Positions 23,661-36,593 of a DNA stretch of 64,000 bases are shown piece after piece. Made by a program: the position numbers and the translations under genes. The stretch lies in contig OX442320.1 of assembly GCA_949358305.1 (NCBI GenBank), forward strand, positions 6,712,259-6,776,258. Reading direction: 5' to 3'. The DNA is from Strigamia acuminata. Taxonomy: Eukaryota > Arthropoda > Chilopoda > Geophilomorpha > Linotaeniidae. The notes below the pieces were generated by a model. The model made no database searches, was not told the DNA's origin, and saw only the letters and a program-made list of their open reading frames with translations. Within the stretch, counting starts at the first letter, position 1, and the number at the start of each line of letters is the position of its first letter.

Positions 23661-25689
23661 GTCGATCAAATGTGTGTCGAAGAAAAATTGCAATTTTTTT
23701 TTTTTTAATTTTCTCGTTTATTCTCTTTGCTCTCGTCTCGCGGATAGAAATCATTGATTAACTGCATTACACACGTGATGTGCAGTGAAGTTTTCTCTCG
23801 TGTAGATGCATTTCGGAACAATAAAAGCAAAAATTCGAATAAAAAGGAATAATTTTCAATTAAAGGCTCGTAAATCGGATGAAAATGAGATTAATAAATA
23901 TTAAACGTTTAACGCCGATGAAGCAATAAGTTTAATCCCATTTACGAGGTCAATACGAGTCATACGACTCCTGTTGACACTCGCCAGGGACGAATGGATG
24001 GATGGATGGATGGATGGATGGGAAGGAAGAAAGTCGAGTCTGATCAATAACCGATTTTCGCCTAAGGAGGAGAAAAAAGTTAGAGAGAGAGACAGAGGAG
24101 AAATAAACCCATTTTGCGCCCATAATGCAAGCAAAAGAACATCCCCGCACGCTTGTATTTTGCCAATTTGCACAACATACTCGAAAAATGCCAAGATATA
24201 TGAATTCCTGGTCATTTTTTTTTTGTTTTTCTTTATAAATATTTCAGGCCAAAAAAGTATAAAATGTTTGTAATAAATAATAATAATAATGTGGACATAA
24301 ATAAAATATAAAAGTGCTTTCTTGATAACACTGCGATGGGTAAAGATAGCGCGGATCATGAATGAATAATCACAACCAAAGCGCCTTTGCATAATTCATC
24401 GGTTCCACGAGCAGTTTGATAGTCAGGTAGATGCGTTTTTAATATGATTACAAACATAATTCGGCTGCTCGAATAAATAAAATAAAACAAAACAAAAATA
24501 AATCCGAAAAATCGCCGTTAATCGACGAAAACTCAATTTAAATACAAAAAAAACAACAAAATATTTGCTAGCTCGTTGTGTGCCGTCCTTTTTCTAGCCT
24601 AAACGCCTTGTACCAATTTTTTCTCGCCGCCTCTTCTCTCTTTTTTTCTCTTAAAAAATTTACTCAAGCGATCGAAGCAATCGAAGTGGAGTCTTGGCCC
24701 CCAGCAGGGTTTTTTCCACCACACTGATCACCAGCTCATGTGACTTATGCTCAAGGTGAATTCAATACACTCACTCGTGCTCGTTTAGAACTCAGTCATT
24801 TTCAATCAGTCCACGGCTCATCTGATTGGCGATCCCCATCAATCAATCGATCAATAACAAACGCATTTTTGCCTCGCGTTTTTAACCAACCTCTAATATC
24901 CCAACAAACCATCCGGGAACTTTGCAAAAAAACCTGTTTTCCACCTATCAATAAGCTTGCCAGGTGCAAATACATCACCCACCCAATCCGATTACTTTCC
25001 AAAAGCTTTAAAAAGAAAAAAAAGAAAAAAAACGTGCCATTGATTTACGGGCCAATGTACAAACAGTATTACTGCTGCTCGCAGTTTGACTGTAAATCAA
25101 GAAGATATCAGTGTAGTAATAACAATGTGACTCGAAATAAATGTTCTTGTTTTAGAGTTTTACTGCATTTTATATATATATTGTTTAAAAATTTTTTTTC
25201 CTCTTCTTTTTTTCTAAAAATCTATCAAATGCAATTTGATAGAAAAGAACTGAGCAGAAAAAATGAATCTCGTCTATTTTGATCAAACTAAAATAGAAAG
25301 TCAGTTGCAGAATTGAAAAAAGATTTAAAACTTCTTACGTTTTAATTAAATTTATTAAATTATATCGCTTTTCGACCGTCAAAACGATACATTTTCTCAC
25401 TTATTTACCTAACCACGTTAAAAATCGATACAAAACTGCCTCAAACGCTAAAATTACAACAAAAATAGAACCAAATATTCTCTACATTTTATTTTATTTA
25501 TTTTTTTTTACTTTCATTCGACTGCATCTAAAGTGCTATCAATACGAATCACGAACACTTTGCTACGTGACGTCCTAAGTGAAAAGAATGAGTGAGATAC
25601 TGACCACAATCTCCCAAAGTCTATAAATCTTACTCAGTAAACTAAAAAAAAGAAGAAGACTCACTCGAGTATTAATAATGTTTACACAA
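23661..25689. other. AT-rich non-coding stretch
   Basis: No gene was recognised. A 180-residue frame at 24740-25282 is interrupted by Lys runs from poly-A and has no domain. A GGAT microsatellite is at 23994-24021. Confidence 0.5.
23994..24021. repeat. GGAT tetranucleotide microsatellite
   Basis: Seven consecutive GGAT units. It gives the WMDG and SIHP repeats seen in frames over it. Confidence 0.95.
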
Positions 25690-25960
25690 ATGTGATATAT
25701 ATCTGAGCGAGTGCGACTGAGTTTGACAGTGCAGCCAAAGGAAATGAAATGCAGAGGCGAAGGTGGATTTTGTTTTCACGACGATTGGCCGCAAATGGCG
25801 GCGACTTGCTCAATTAAAGCCGCCTCAATTGCATTTGGAGTGTGTCCGCCTGGACCTCATACGAACCTCTTTCTAACTAGATTAGTGCAATTTGTGGCCT
25901 TCTTCTTGGCCCGTGGCGCTGCTGTTTGTGCCGATCCAACAACTTCGTTACAATGAATTC
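25690..25960. other. less AT-rich island, possible conserved element
   Basis: It has a sharp composition change with AAATGGCGGC (a YY1-like core) at about 25794. The frame over it (81 residues) has no domain. A regulatory role is inferred only. Confidence 0.3.
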
Positions 25961-27299
25961 GCGCACAAAATCAATTAGGCCACAATAAAATAAGTGATAT
26001 TTTCTACCTGCAACTCATTATGCGCCCACACGTCGTTACGAGGCTAATTTCATTACCAAAACACCACTAATGAGTTTAAATTGAAATTAATCTTTTTCTT
26101 ACTTTAATTAAATCTTTAATTTTTTTTTTTTTACCTCAACGTTAACATCAATTACAACGAGAAATGACACAAATATCTAATAGAAACCGGACTCCACTGA
26201 CAGACACTTGGAACAAGAGGTTTCTGTGCAAACAATAATCAAAGTGCACAATAACATCAAAAAATAATAAATTTTTATTTGAAATTATCCGATAACATTT
26301 CCCCCCCTCGTTTTAAAGATAAACTACAACAATATATATATTATATATATATAAAAATATTTTTTTTTTGATTAATTTTCACAGGTGACACAAGTTTGCT
26401 TTTGCTGATACAATACAAAACACTCCAACACACCAAATATACCTTTTGCTAAATCCATTTAGTCCCGAGCCACAAGCCAAATCCAGCTTTGATCTCTATA
26501 TTGAACCAATATTAGAAAAGAGACATCCACAATCACCCACTAGCACAGGAAATTGCCACCCTGGTGCTCACACACTCAAAAGAATGAGTTTGAGTCTGCA
26601 CCACCACTTTTTCTTATATGAAAAAAAAAAAAAAATTCACCCACAAATACAAGTCTTCATAACCCCCACCACCCCAAAAAAAAAAAAAAACCCATCAATA
26701 AAAAAAAAAAAAAAAAAAAAAAAACCAGCTTTTAAAACTTCACCATATTCTTAATGGATGGGTAAGTAATATTTCAAAGTGTCCACTATAAGCTGCCCAG
26801 TTAAACCAATGACCAACAGTCTCAATTAGTTTCTTTACAGGGAGAAAAAAAAAAAAAAAAAAACCCAGCAAAGTGTATAAACAGAAAAAAAAGGACAATG
26901 ACCAGGAAAAAGGCAATAAAGTGCAGTAAATGTCTTTGAAAATCTGAGCTAAAAGAAAACAAATGAGCTCTAGTTGCTTCATTTAATGTGTTTACTGCAT
27001 TTTTGCCTCAAACAAACCCAAAATAAACAAAACCAAATATTAATTCCAACATACACCAACCAAAAACACTTTCCGGACCGGACAAACTTCCAAATCCCCA
27101 AAAAAAACTCATGTCAGATGCAGGAAAATACCTGATTAGTGCATGAGAGATGTTCCTATTTGAAAAGTGCCTTCCACCAACCCCGCACAAATCCCTTAAT
27201 CCAACCTGGATATTATCCCCTCTCACCACCCTATAACTTACAAGTATAAAAAAAAAAAAAAAAAAAAAAATCGAAGACTAACCTCTTTCTTTCCTGATC
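25961..27299. other. AT-rich stretch with long poly-A runs
   Basis: Poly-A tracts occur at about 26623-26635, 26674-26690, 26700-26724, 26846-26863 and 27247-27270. No gene was recognised. Confidence 0.6.
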
Positions 27300-27830
27300 A
27301 TCAGTTTTGAGCTTCCCTTGACTAGCCCTAGCCCAGCTAATAGATTTAGGCTTCCAAACCCATCCCACTCACTCACGCACTCCCTTTTCTCTCTGCCAAT
27401 CTGCAGGCCCAGCGATAACAAATCCACGAGGTCACTAACTCTTCTTCTCCACACCCATCACCTGCTATGCCTTCGAAATGACCCCCATTTCACCTCTACT
27501 CGCGCCATACACCGGGTCGGCTGAAAAATGGAGCCGCAGAACGATCTAACAACAGGCCACCGCCTCATGACCGATTCCGACAACATTTCCCCGCGCACTA
27601 AAATGTTTGTCCCAACGATCGACCATCACTCACTTATTCCGACTCCTTGAACCGGAACCTCAACTGCATTTAAAACACGTGTCAATTTTTATTAATATTT
27701 TTTTTTTTGCGCTGCTCTCCAAAAAACCTTTAGTTCGAGAATATTGTGGCCATTGTGAGTTTTGTTGCCTTATTTCCGCTGCATGAGCAGATCATTACCC
27801 GGCTGCAGTTGCTGGGGCAACGATGGTCAC
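27300..27830. other. less AT-rich island with X-box-like site
   Basis: It contains an imperfect RFX palindrome (27808-27821) and a SOX-like CCATTGTG at about 27750. No coding signature. Confidence 0.35.
27808..27821. promoter_or_regulatory. X-box-like palindrome (GTTGCTGGGGCAAC)
   Basis: Both RFX half-sites (GTTGC and GCAAC) are intact, but the central AT is replaced by GG, so this is a relaxed match. Confidence 0.35.
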
Positions 27831-27841
27831 TCAACCACATG

Positions 27842-27866
27842 TTTTATTTATTTATTTATTTATTTA
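27842..27866. repeat. TTTA microsatellite
   Basis: Consecutive TTTA units; nothing else. Confidence 0.9.
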
Positions 27867-28739
27867 AAAAAGAAAAAATAATAAAAAAAAATATATATAT
27901 AAAGAAAAGAGCTTTTAAGAGTGGAAGAAAGCGCTTTCTTGCACAATTAAGTGATTAATTAATTAGATTTTTTGTTTGCCCTCATCCGTCACTGCAGATT
28001 TCGCCTCGAAATTTGTAGAAAAAATATAAAAATATAAAAGCAGAGAATGAAAATGGGAAAACAAAAGAAGTGTTTCTGTTTATTCTCGGATTTCGTGAGA
28101 AAACCACAGAAGGGATATGTCTCACACCTTTTTTGTTTCCTTCTTTTTCCAGTTGTCTCTCACTTGATGAGATTGCGGATGAATGAATACACCTGGTCTC
28201 TCGCACCAGACTCAGTGCATCCACTCGTCCTAATTAATCGATTGCAGTTCCTCGTCCTGTAAACTTCACTTCCCTCCGCTTAACTTTATTTCCGGCTTAC
28301 CACTACTTATACATCCAACAAATACGTCACTATTGGCCGGAACTGACCCTGTGCACCTGTTTTAGCCTTTTTTGCGGCGTGGCATTACTGCTAAGTTGCA
28401 CGGGATAACGACGCTGACTTAATACACGTTGAAAGGTATAATTTGGAAATGTCATCTTTTTGCCTCCAAGAAAAAGAAGTCAATACCGACTAATGATCTC
28501 TTTGATCATCATTAAGGTTAAGATGACATGACATGTCAAAGATTAAGCCAACCATACACCCATACCTAATATCCTTTCACCGATAATAAAGCCGGAAGTG
28601 ACCACAAAAAATATAAAAAAAAGTCTTATATTTTCTTCCAAAAATCAGAAAACTCGTAAAACGAATTGCAAGCTGAAATCAATTGGAAATTAAAGAGGGA
28701 AATGATTTTTTCCCCATAAAAAAAAGCGACGTGAAAATG
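27867..28739. other. non-coding stretch
   Basis: No gene was recognised. ATGACATGACATGTCA near 28524-28540 is a small dyad. Confidence 0.45.
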
Positions 28740-29460
28740 GAATATCGCTTTATTTCTTTTGTGGCTATGGCGCACACGTGTGAATTTCTCAATATTCCCA
28801 CGAACCTCGCCATAGTCCGTGTTCGCTATTACCATGGCAACGCAATCAGAGGGCGTCCAAACGTGCCAACAGTCATGTCCATCGGGTTTCATCCGAGCAG
28901 CGCCGCCTCGTGATGAAGAATCATCCTAATCTGCGAGGCTGCACGCCCCAACCTAGTCCACAGCCTCATCCCCATCTTCTTCTTCGCCCGCACTGCGCAT
29001 GCCTATTCCATACCTCGTGCACGCACATCAAAATTCAATTATTTCTCGCCCGGGCAGCTGCCATAATACCACATACTAAAGAAATAATTTCACCGCCTTT
29101 TGTTTCCCCTTAATTGATTTTTTTCCTTCCCTCCGTCGTCTCCTCGCCGCCATTAAAAAATCACAACCATTATCGGATAAATGACTAATAAAAGTCCGGT
29201 CATTTTTATTCGTCACAGCACACGGCGCACACTCGACACATTTCATACGCGCGCTCATCCATTTTGGTCGCGTTAATCTTTTCTTTCAACACGAGGTTGG
29301 CTCGTGTTAATCTTCTCCCAAATTCGCGCCCGATTTTCCTTTCTTTTCTCTTCTGCATCGAAAATGGCCGAGATTTACGAGCGAGTTCAATATTGGCCCC
29401 GGATATTTTCGCGTTGTTGCAGGCAAGAAAATTCCTTTTCACTGCTCACGGCACATTGCG
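28740..29460. other. less AT-rich island with X-box
   Basis: CpG-bearing DNA with an X-box at 28828-28841. Frames of 60-117 residues on both strands lack domains. Candidate regulatory element. Confidence 0.35.
28828..28841. promoter_or_regulatory. RFX X-box (ATTACCATGGCAAC)
   Basis: It differs from the strict X-box only at the first base. The core ACCATGGCAAC is identical to the perfect site at 23452. Confidence 0.55.
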
Positions 29461-32339
29461 CGAAAACCTCTCGACAACAATAAACTATAACACTCACCTC
29501 CTAACACCCATCCATGCTTCTTACAAGAAGAATTACCCGACACGACTACTGATAACGGCACAAAAACCGCCCAACGTACAAATAAAAATGCAAAAAAATG
29601 AGAAAAACATCATTTAGATAAACGACGTTGAGCCGTGGAGATATATATAGAAAATATTTATATCTATACTTAAATCATTTTCATTTTTCACGCATCTAAA
29701 CGTTGATTAATTGCATTAATTGACGTAAAAGTCAATATTGACAACTAAATTGCGCGCAACAACTAAATAACTCGAATCAAACTTGTTTGTGAATTTAAAA
29801 CGAACACTAATTCCACGCAGTTTGTTTTTCTCAGAATTTAAAATGATTATTTAATACGTTTACTCGGCTACGAAAGGAATAATACCTTTAATAATATCTT
29901 AGTGCCATTAATACTCCTCGAAACCTTCGAACAAAAACAACTCCTAATTTATTTACGTGATCCACGTGCCCTCCTTTGCTCTACGCTTTTAAAAATTGAA
30001 AAAAATTGAAAAAAATCCAGCTTGTCTCCTCCTGATTAATCATTTTTCACGAAAATTACGTAACATCAATCGCTACACTCATATTCAATTAATATTTACT
30101 CAATTAAAACCCGACTTTATGCCGCAGCAAACCCAAAAACCAAAAAAAAAATCTTACATAAACAAGATTTAGTTACTTACATTTCCGAAGTTTATAAATT
30201 TAAATTCCCAAGAAAACTTTTTAAAAAAAACTGACCAATTTAGTTAAAAAAAAACTATTCAAAAACGTGCCAAGTGTTAAATAAAAAGCGTGTTTATTTT
30301 TGCATTTAATTAAAACGGAGAAGCAAAAAAATAATCAGGTAAGGTTAAGAAAGAGTGTCAGAAGAGGTTTTTTCACCCGTCCCTATTGCTAGCACCTGCT
30401 CAGTTCCCAGTGTAATAACCGTAAGGATGAAGGTGGAAAGAGGACGCTGCTAAGAGACACTTCTTCATTGGCAGAGCTTTACAAGGACTCTTTTGGGGAC
30501 TCTAGGGAGCCCTTCACCGCTACAATGTTGCAAAGTCATAGACGCCCATTGCCAAGCGGAAAAAGGGAGGGAGAAGTTAATTCTCCAGAGACATCTTGCT
30601 CGGTGCGCATTCGCATTTTAAGCTCTCCTGTTTTGTCGTTTACTGGAGCATTCGATTATCAAGGGCGTCTCGTCTTACATAAGAACGCATATTCCGAGGG
30701 GGTTGGCGAAGAAAAAAAATAAAAATGTTATAAAATGCAGCTAAACAGCTTGTTATTGTGTCTATCGTTCTCCCGACGGCGGCAAAGGTGTGCAAGAGTG
30801 TTCGCCAACCCATTTTTAATAAGTAAATAAATATAAAACAAATTTCGACTCAATCAAAACAACATCTGGACGTGGCGACACGCTCGAGCTCGACACATCC
30901 AATGGAATAACAGCTGGTGACACAAATCAAAATAAGCAAAAACATTTCTCAATTATGACACGGCACGAAACGTGTCAGGATTAGAACTTGTTAAGTTCGT
31001 GAATACAAAAAGAGTGGATTTTGTTTTTTACAATTTTGAGGTATAGAAATAAAAAATATAAAAAGAAAGAGAGAGAATTCAGGAGCCGTTTCCTTTCCTC
31101 TCCTTCTCTTCGGCGGGCGATCGATGGAAGCAAAGAGGCGGGCAGCGAGCAAGGAATCACGCATTACTTATTAACAGGTCCGTGGTTCGCATCGTTCCAG
31201 CCAGACTTGCTCGATGCGAGCAACTCATTCTCGACGCATGATTGCTCTTGCTTCTTGACGGCTTGAGGGCGCCACTTGGAAATCAATCTGCACAACTCCT
31301 TTCTATTTCTTATTTATTTCCAATTTTTTTCTTTCCGTCTTTTATTCCGAATACAACACTTAAAATTGTTGCTTACTAATTTTTATCTCCAAATGTGTGA
31401 CCACGAGTGTGTAAAATCAATTTTTTGTAAAATGAAACTCGTAAAATTGTCAATAACGCGAGCCGTTTTATATCCCCCTGTCATGTTTCGGCTATAAATT
31501 CAGTGGTTAACAGATGTCAAATACACTTTTACAGGTGTTATGTTTTTATTTAATAGTCTTGATTGCTCCTAAAATGGTTTTTATACATAAAAGTAGATAA
31601 AAATCGTCAAAAACCCTCAAAAATTAAAAAAACAAACCAATTGTCTACATTTTCTGATTAGAATAACGAAATTTGTTAATTTTATTGCGGGAAAAGTGAT
31701 ATATGTTTTGAGTATGCAGGAGTAGCTTGCATGTGTACAATACTTCAAACTTTTCCTTTAGGTTTTATCTACTTGACTCCAGGTGTAAGGTTGATAACAA
31801 GCTTAAGTATTTTTTCCCCCACCAAAAAAGGAGAGAAAGCTGTTAGGAAAAGAAGGAAGATGAAGAATTGTCTTGGGATGTTCATTAATGATAAATGTGT
31901 GTTCACAAATATATTTATCAGGTGTAAATATACTTGAAACTTTTCTAACCAATAGGGATCAATAGAAAGCTGTGAATAATTCTTTTCTAATTTTGTATTA
32001 TTTATATTTGCTTTCTTGTTTGTATTTCTTAAAAGTTGCACGGAACAAAATCCCAATATCTCTTCCCTTGGAAATGTCATTCAGCTTTACTCGGAAAAAG
32101 AGAGAATAACAAAAATAAAAACATGAAAAAGCTGGATAAAAGACATGGATGAAAAAGAAACAAAAAAGAAAACTAAGTATGTAGTAGATAGGATTGCTAT
32201 GAGGGGAAACAAAATAGAGAATTCTCCCAAACGAAAATTTTTCCCTTAAGACAAACAAGAATATAAAACACTTGTCACTTTAACTCGTTTAATAATTAGC
32301 AATTCCATATACTAGTAGCAATAAAAAAAATTAATTCAA
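29461..32339. other. AT-rich non-coding stretch
   Basis: No gene was recognised. Less AT-rich pieces lie at about 30400-30800 and 31080-31270. Frames of up to 103 residues in it lack domains. Confidence 0.5.
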
Positions 32340-32515
32340 ATTCAAAATAATTCAAAAAGGTCAAAATAATTCAAAAAGGTCAAAAAATGCAAAATCAAAA
32401 AAAGCAAAATCAAAAAATGCAAAATCAAAAAATGCAAAATCAAAAAATGCAAAATCAAAAAATGCAAAATCAAAAAAAGCAAAATCAAAAAATGCAAAAT
32501 CAAAAAATGCATAAA
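32340..32515. repeat. 15-bp tandem array (ATGCAAAATCAAAAA)
   Basis: Eight or so units of ATGCAAAATCAAAAA, two with AAGC in place of ATGC, follow two units of a 19-bp ATAATTCAAAAAGGTCAAA type. The period is a multiple of three, so it stays open in several frames and reads as MQNQK or FAFFD repeats; these are not proteins. Confidence 0.95.
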
Positions 32516-33769
32516 TCCAAATTAAAGAGAAAAAAAAAAATCCAAATGCAAAAACAAAAAATTCATTTGCCAACATGAAAACGCAATATGATAGCAATCA
32601 AAACCTGCGCATGGGGCTCAATATCCTGACATATCGAGAACCCCAACTGTAAACAAGACCATGCCATTATTGCAGCATCCAATCCAACCAACCAAACAGA
32701 CAAGGGTACCTGCAGGACCACTCGGTCCAGAATCCGGTGGAAAACGAAGCCGCATGCATCGCAACATTAACAAGTGCAATGGATTTTCCCTGAGCGAGAC
32801 ATTAAAATAAGGAATGCTAAAGGGAGAGCTTATTCTGATTAATTTTCGCGTGGCAACGAGCAGGGATTAACATCTCGAGCAAAGCATCGCCAAGGTAGAT
32901 GTGTTGTGTGGGTTCACTGACATGCAGGGGGGAGTGTGCGCCAACACAATGGCAAACGCAGAGAAGGGGGACTATTAAATTATTTTAATGGCTTTGCAAT
33001 TTAGGCCAAAGAGAGGTTTCCGCTCTACTAATCCTCTTCCCCACCATTGCTCCACCTCACCAGCTACACTCTCCGTTGTATTACTGATTTAAAACGCTAC
33101 ACTCTCATTTGCCATTTCCTCCAACACGCTGCAAAAGATCGCCGCATTTTCCCAAACAAATAATAGAGGGAGCCCTAAATCAAAAGCTACAAATTGTTGC
33201 AATTTGTAGCCGCGTGGGCCATCGCGGGGGCCGAAAATGGAGGCAAATTGACAAATTTCGTGCTAGGAGTTAGTGAAAGAGGCCTGAACACTCCTCCGCG
33301 ATTTCTGCTGCTGAAAGCCCCCTCAGCCCTCGGTTGGAAAGAGAAAATGGAGAATGAAAAATTATTGCTCTCGGCCAGTTATGGAGAGGAATTATTTATG
33401 GCTTAAAGTGTGTTGTGTGTTAGTTGGTATGGTAGTTGCTGCTCACTCGCGAGCATCCATTAGAGGAGGGGGAGTTGGGAATAAAAGAAAACCAAACTCG
33501 AGTCAACTACACCTCTTAATTAAGGGAAACCTTAAGAGACGCCACCATTTTTTGCACATCAAACATTAGTATTACGAGATTAACTTTCTTATTAATGGAT
33601 ATCTCCAAGACAAACACGAAAAAAAAATTAATTTCATTTTTTTAACCGAGTTAAGAAAAATCTCTTCTATTTTTAATCGCAGTATTAATAATAACGCACC
33701 CTAGAAACGGTTTGGTTAAGTATAGTTCAGTCAACAAAAAGAGTTAGTTAATTCTACTATTGCATAGTG
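32516..33769. other. non-coding stretch
   Basis: It has a moderately less AT-rich piece at about 33170-33500. No gene was recognised. Confidence 0.45.
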
Positions 33770-34038
33770 CAGGGGTTCCCAAACTTTTTAAGCAAGGCGA
33801 TCTTCCGCGCCCCACTTCATCAACCGGTGCATTAAATTTTTCAAAAATGAACTACTAAAAAGAAGAAAAGAATTTTTTTTATATAATTTTGCATAAATTT
33901 TTTTTATTTTTATTTATTTTATTTATTTAAATCAACGCACCATAAGGAGCAATACAATACGTAAGTTTGCAAAAAAAGCTTGTCCTATTTGGCGCCCCAC
34001 CAAAAATCAGCTCGCGCCTCACAGTTTGGGAAACATAG
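33770..34038. mobile_element. hAT-like MITE (CAGGGGTTCCCAAAC)
   Basis: The left end CAGGGGTTCCCAAACTTTT and the inverted right end CTATGTTTCCCAAACTGTG share the TTCCCAAAC core, followed on both sides by GCGCCCCAC-type sequence. This layout is typical of hAT non-autonomous elements. The 8-bp target duplication is not preserved. The interior is A/T-rich with no frame. Confidence 0.7.
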
Positions 34039-34043
34039 GTTTA

Positions 34044-34246
34044 TACTCTGGCCATGCATAACTTGAGCCTAAATCCGAGCCTCATTACTCACTCTTTGCC
34101 ACAGTCTCTATACTGTGCTCTGTGCTGCCACCAGGGAAAATAGTTCAGAGTTTAATGCTTGCTTCTGGTGTTTGGATCTATTTTCTTGTATCACTACACC
34201 AGAGAAAAGGCTCGGATTTAGGCTCAAGTTATGCATGGCCAGAGTA
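34044..34246. mobile_element. 203-bp MITE with perfect 38-bp inverted ends (TACTCTGGCC)
   Basis: The ends are perfect inverted copies starting TACTCTGGCCATGCATAA, with TA at both borders; counting the TA the match is 40 bp. The body contains CACTACACCAG followed by GGCTCG, shared with the element at 40471-40684. It lies only 5 bp from the hAT-like element before it. Confidence 0.9.
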
Positions 34247-34248
34247 TA

Positions 34249-36301
34249 GTGTACCTACCATTGGCTTATTTATTTAATTTAAATAGATATAAACTTGCGG
34301 CAAACTTTACACCATGTGAAAACATTGGTGAAACACACCCTAGATATCAACATTGAAAACAAACCTTCCCTTTACTTCAAATCAACTAATCCTTTTATTT
34401 ATTTGCATATCATGTTTCACTCCAAGGGAGTCGGGATTACAAGTTGTTTTGCAATTATATACGCTATTTGTATATGGGTGGCAGATGTTCTTGCCACAGA
34501 ATCGGCAACACGTGATCTTCAACAGCCAATCTGAAGAGTTATTGACTGTTTATTCAAACAATAGAATGACTAAGGATTTAAATCGTTGAAATTCAATAAT
34601 TCACTGCTTTAAATACGATGCAAAACCCAAAAAAAGACTTAAAGTTGCTCGAGTGGCCTCGAACAAAGCAAAAAGAAAAATATAGGAAAAATGAAGGAAA
34701 AAAAAAAGCAAAACATGAAACTGGAGGGATTTACTAAGCCATGCATCCACAGGGAAATCATACTGCACAAGTTGCAGCCTTGTGACATTAATAAGAACAA
34801 CAACAACAACAACAGGCATTGTGGTCATTAAAGTTTTACTCCGCACCAGTGTCGACACATCAAATTTCCACTTTTCCCTGCCTAAGATAAGGCAAACCAG
34901 AAGCAGCAACAGCTGATCATTAATTCAACAAACACCGAGAAAGCAAAGAAGAATCTCCTCCTGCTTGACACCACCATTTCCTACTTTATTCCATCCCGGC
35001 TTAAACCAAGTTTGAACAAACAAAGAATTATTCATTCGGTAATTTCCCAATATTCTCCGTCAACATCATCATTCAAGCGAGGAAGAAAATGAATAGCACT
35101 TGACGAGCTCGCCAACTACATCTCTGTCCCTTCACCCACTTTTATTTAATTCCATCGACCTTACGTAGACTCGGTAATTATGTGTAACGAGCACCAAGGG
35201 TCTAGCAACATTTGGCTCGCTCTGAATAATTCAGTGAATTTGAACGATGCCGTAGCTTACAATATTCGTGTGTAAGCATCGCTGAAAACTGCTGCTCGCT
35301 ACGAATTTTCTAGTGGTACTCACTTTTATAATGTACACCCGCACGAGCTTTTTTGCCGCACCAAACATTCATTATATATATAAAACTCGCAACTAAACCG
35401 GCTTTTCCTCGCTAAATATTTCACGCAACATTCCCGCAATGAGTGAAATAATTTCTGAAAAACTCAAAAAGTGAAAAATTAATGTTTCCAAAATGCTTAG
35501 GTCTAATTAAATTGATTGGCCGCGTTCGTATCAAGCATATAGCGGTAATTAACTCGTCTTGCATTCATCTATTGAAGTCATGCCCGGTCGAGAGAGAGAG
35601 AGCGACGCCAATCCAAAGTGATTAGTTGTTACGTGACAGGTGATGTTAGCCAATCGCTCTTGCAATTTGTGCGTTCACAAATGAGAAAACAAAGTGGCAG
35701 CATCGATGGCAGCACATTAAAGCTCATGCTTACGTTAAAGGGCTTTTCCCTGTCCCTCGTGATCAGCGTTTGATGGGCCCAATGAAGGAAGACATGCAGT
35801 CAAGTAACAGTCGATCAAACACGAGTCAAAGAGGAAGAAAAGATCTCTTGCAAGTTGGATTTTTGTCTTTTCTAATGGTTTCGATATAATATTTGTGGGT
35901 TTTTTTGTTTTTATTTATTTAAACTCAAACTCATTGAGCAGATAATAAAAGCGTAAAAGGAAAAGAAAAAATTTTTCTAATATAAATGTAAATTACTGAA
36001 TGTAATCAAATTCATTCCTTGAATTTAATTATTCAAAAGTTGATCCGAAAATAAACACGTGCTATCAAACATCTCTCGTGCTTATAATCTGCGCCAGCAG
36101 TCGGTTTCAAGCTGTAAACATAGTCGCACCACCACCGCGTAAACAGCTGCTCGTATCCTCTGTTTGAACTCAACTGACTGCACCCAAACACGTAGCACAC
36201 ACACCCAACGAAACAGACATGTCGAGCACAAAAGATATTTGACAAACTCCAGATGGCAGACAAGAGGCAACGACTCCGACTAAACCGAAATTTAATTTAC
36301 A
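34249..36301. other. non-coding stretch
   Basis: No gene was recognised. It contains an AAC trinucleotide run (34799-34814), a GA run at about 35590, and a TATATATATAAAA box at about 35373. Confidence 0.5.
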
Positions 36302-36593
36302 CAATTTCATTGAAAAATCGCTCGAAATTGAAGATACCTCCAAATTCAGTCAAAAAGGTTCAAAATTTCATTGAGAAATCGCTAGAAAAGGAAATAAACT
36401 TCCAAATTTCATTAGAAAATCGTTAAAAAATTGAAAAACTTCAATATTTCACTGGAAAAATCGTTAAAAAATTGAAAAAAACTTCAAAATTTCATGAAAA
36501 AATCGCTGAAAATTAAAAAAAAATTCGAAATTTCATTGAAAAATCGTTAAAAAATTGAAAAAACTTCGAAATACCTTCCAAATCAAGTCAACC
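36302..36593. repeat. degenerate tandem array, ~36-bp unit (TTTCATTGAAAAATCG)
   Basis: Seven or so copies of TTTCATTGAAAAATCGTTAA followed by a spacer of AAATTGAAAAAACTTCAA type, with length variation between units. Confidence 0.85.

Noticed and set aside
24740..25282. 180-residue plus-strand open frame, the longest in the window
   Set aside because: It crosses a poly-A run (Lys block) and T-rich DNA (Phe block), with no domain or conserved motif. Likely chance.
32361..32597. FDFAF / MQNQK repeat frames
   Set aside because: Both are translations of the 15-bp array on opposite strands.
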